Part shown: positions 61,801 through 64,000 of the stretch, one piece after another
Layout of the letters: each line of letters opens with the position of its first letter
Numbering within the stretch: the stretch's first letter is position 1
DNA from: Cornus controversa
Taxonomy: Eukaryota; Streptophyta; Magnoliopsida; Cornales; Cornaceae
Length of the DNA stretch: 64,000 nt
Reading direction: 5' to 3'
NCBI GenBank assembly: GCA_026545225.1
Contig: CM048847.1
Coordinates: forward strand, 3,844,001-3,908,000
Notes under the pieces: model-generated
Database searches by the model: none
What the model was told of the DNA's origin: nothing
The model's input: only the letters and a program-made list of their open reading frames with translations
Position numbers and translations under genes: made by a program

Positions 61801-64000
61801 TCAGGATGTCCTGATGGTTGAATTTGGCATAAAGCAATGTATAATTCTAAGTATGGCACGATTTCACGTGGATTGGACTTTTCGAATCAGGACAAGTAAA
61901 ATGAAACAAGTTCCAAACCATTGTTGTCATTCTCTATTTTTCTAAACATCCAGATGGTCAATTCTAGCACAAAGCGCAATACGGTTGTCGTCATGCCTGA
62001 TTATTACAAGCAATTATTCTTTTCGACTCAGAACAACTCAAACAAACATGGATGAAGATCGGATCGACATGCTCGTCGTTTCTTTGGGATGCTTTGATGG
62101 TTTCATTTAAAAAAAAGCAGCGTACGATTAGTATTATGGTACGACTTCTCTTGGAATGCAGTTTTTGAATCAAAACAACTCAAATGAAACAAGTTTAAAA
62201 TGGTCGATAGCTTGCTAATTGTTTCCTTTAGATGTCCAAACGGTCGAATTTGGAACAAAGCACCATACGGTTGTGATGAAGTTCGGATTGACATGTTCGT
62301 CACTTCTTTTGGATGCTTTGATGGTCTAATATGGAAAAAAGAAACTTACGATTCTGATTATGGCACGACTTCTCAAGGAATGAGTTTTTGAATCAGAACA
62401 ACTCAAACTAAACTTGTTTAAAATCCTTGATAGCTTGGGAATTGTTTCTTTTACTTTTCCAGATGGTTGAAGTTGGCATAGGGCACCATACGGTTGTGAT
62501 CATTCATGAGTGCAGCAAGGAATTACTATTTTTGATTCAGGATGTCCTGATGGTTGAATTGGGGATAAAGCAATGTATAATTCTAAGTATGGCACGATTT
62601 CACGTGGATTGGACTTTTCGAATCAGGACAAGTAAAATGAAACAAGTTCCAAACCGTTGTTGTCATTCTCTATTTTTCTAAACATCCAGATGGTCAATTC
62701 TAGCACAAAGCGCAATACGGTTGTCGTCATGCCTGATTATTACAAGCAATTATTCTTTTCGACTCAGAACAACTCAAACAAACATGGATGAAGATCGGAT
62801 CGACATGCTCGTCGTTTCTTTGGGATGCTTTGATGGTTTCATTTAGAAAAAAGCAGCGTACGATTAGTATTATGGTACGACTTCTCTTGGAATGCGGTTT
62901 TCGAATCAAAACAACTCAAATGAAACAAGTTTAAAATGGTCGGTAGCTTGCTAATTGTTTCCTTTAGATGTCCAAACGGTCGAATTTGGAACAAAGCACC
63001 ATACGGTTGTGATGAAGTTCGGATTGACATGTTCGTCACTTCTTTTGGATGCTTTGATGGTCTAATATGGAAAAAAGAAACTTACGATTCTGATTATGGC
63101 ACGACTTCTCAAGGAATGGGTTTTTGAATCAGAACAACTCAAACTAAACTTGTTTAAAATCCTTGATAGCTTGGGAATTGTTTCTTTTACTTTTCCAGAT
63201 GGTTGAAGTTGGCATAGAGCACCATACGGTTGTGATCATTCATGAGTGCAGCAAGGAATTACTATTTTTGATTCAGGATGAACTGATGGTTGAATTTGGC
63301 ATAAAGCAATGTATAATTCTAAGTATGGCACGATTTCACGTGGATTGGACTTTTCGAATCAGGACAAGTAAAACGAAACAAGTTCGAAACCGTTGTTGTC
63401 ATTCTCTATTTTTTTGAACATCCAGATGGTCAATTCTAGCACAAAGCGCAATACAGTTGTCGTCATGCCTGATTATTACAAGCAATTATTCTTTTCGACT
63501 CAGAACAACTCAAACAAACATGGATGAAGATCGGATCGACATGCTCGTCGTTTCTTTGGGATGCTTTGATGGTTTCATTTAGAAAAAAGCAGCGTACGAT
63601 TAGTATTATGGCACGACTTCTCTTGGAATGCAGTTTTTGAATCAAAACAACTCAAATGAAACAAGTTTAAAATGGTCGGTAGCTTGCTAATTGTTTCCTT
63701 TAGATGTCCAAATGGTCAAACTTGGAACGAAGCACCATACGGTTGTGATGAAGATCGGATTGACATGTTCGTCACTTCTTTTGGATGCTTTGATGGTCTA
63801 ATATGGAAAAAAGAAACTTACGATTCTGATTATGCACGACTTCTCAAGGAATGGGTTTTTGAATCAGAACAACTCAAACTAAACTTGTTTAAAATCCTTG
63901 ATAGCTTGGGAATTATTTCTTTTACTTTTCCAGATGGTTGAAGTTGGCATAGGGCACCATACGGTTGTGATCATTCATGAGTGCAGCAAGGAATTCCTAT
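52847..64000. repeat. Large block duplication (shifts 6631 and 7367 bp)
   Basis: Block 53586 to about 55796 recurs at 60217 to about 62427 (shift 6631, nine monomers); the variant GGGAGGTCCTGATGGTTAAA is at 53698 and 60329. From the next monomer the shift becomes 7367 (ten monomers): CAGGATGAACTGATGG is at about 55906 and 63273, and the one-base-shorter ATTATGCACGAC variant recurs near 56463 and 63830. The monomer at 62427 is the extra one. Smaller repeats lie inside: 57681-58619 again at 59155-60093 (shift 1474), and TTTGATGTTTTTATTTACG at 53251 and 56934 (shift 3683, five monomers). Confidence 0.83.

Larger units (their letters stand above)
26386..64000. repeat. Satellite array, right segment (about 51 monomers)
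   Basis: Same 736-738 bp monomer as the left segment and same orientation. The first complete monomer by the TTGATAGCTTGGG anchor starts at 27063 and the last begins near 63900. Monomers fall into recognisable variants. One has CATTTAGAAAAAAGCAGCG with TTTCCTTTAGATG. One has TTTTATTTAGAAAAAAAGC with TTTCCGTTAGATG. One has TTCTGGACATCCAAATGG with ATTGCAAGCAATTG. They are mixed in blocks rather than at random. I see no unrelated sequence anywhere in this segment. Confidence 0.97.

Noticed and set aside
1-64000. Prokaryotic or phage locus with operons
   Set aside because: No coding density, no ribosome-binding-site-led genes, and clear plant satellite and LTR retrotransposon structure throughout.

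Overview
The window holds no host gene that I can support. It is plant-type repetitive DNA: a long satellite array interrupted once by a young LTR retrotransposon. The plant assignment rests on the retroelement. Its primer binding site matches plant initiator tRNA-Met (TGGTATCAGAGC on the minus strand), its termini (TGTAAGGACC...GGGGCGTGACA) and polypurine-tract context (CGAGGACGAAATTCC followed by a G-rich tract) are typical of plant Ty3/Gypsy elements, and its LTRs are very long with (TA)n runs. I cannot name the species.

Layout: 1-8439 is a head-to-tail satellite array with a 736-738 bp monomer (about 11.5 monomers). 8440-26385 (17,946 bp) is a minus-strand, non-autonomous, LARD-like LTR retrotransposon in an LTR-internal-LTR-internal-LTR arrangement (4040 + 2909 + 4040 + 2909 + 4048 bp). 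One 5-bp target duplication (CCATA) flanks only the outermost ends. 26386-64000 is the same satellite continuing in the same phase for about 51 more monomers. Neither end of the array lies in the window, so the satellite extends beyond both edges.

The monomer is itself built of three diverged subunits (229, 284 and 224 bp in a typical copy) that share words such as ACGACTTCTC, CAACTCAAA, ACAAGTTTAAAA and CCATACGGTTGT. Monomer variants are organised into higher-order repeats. The left part is a regular three-monomer unit of 2210 bp repeated three times. The right part is a mosaic of duplicated blocks with shifts of 2, 3, 4, 5, 6, 9 and 10 monomers, as expected of repeated unequal exchange.

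The retroelement carries no recognisable gag or pol domain. What it does carry is cis-acting structure: PBS and PPT, a TA-rich and polypyrimidine promoter-like zone, a GC-rich leader-like block, a cluster of hairpins whose loops nearly all contain CTCCGA, a pair of hairpins near the LTR end, and three tandem PBS-containing units beside the real PBS. The three LTRs differ by only a handful of bases, so insertion and tandem duplication are very recent. All open reading frames in the window appear to be by-products of satellite or LTR sequence.
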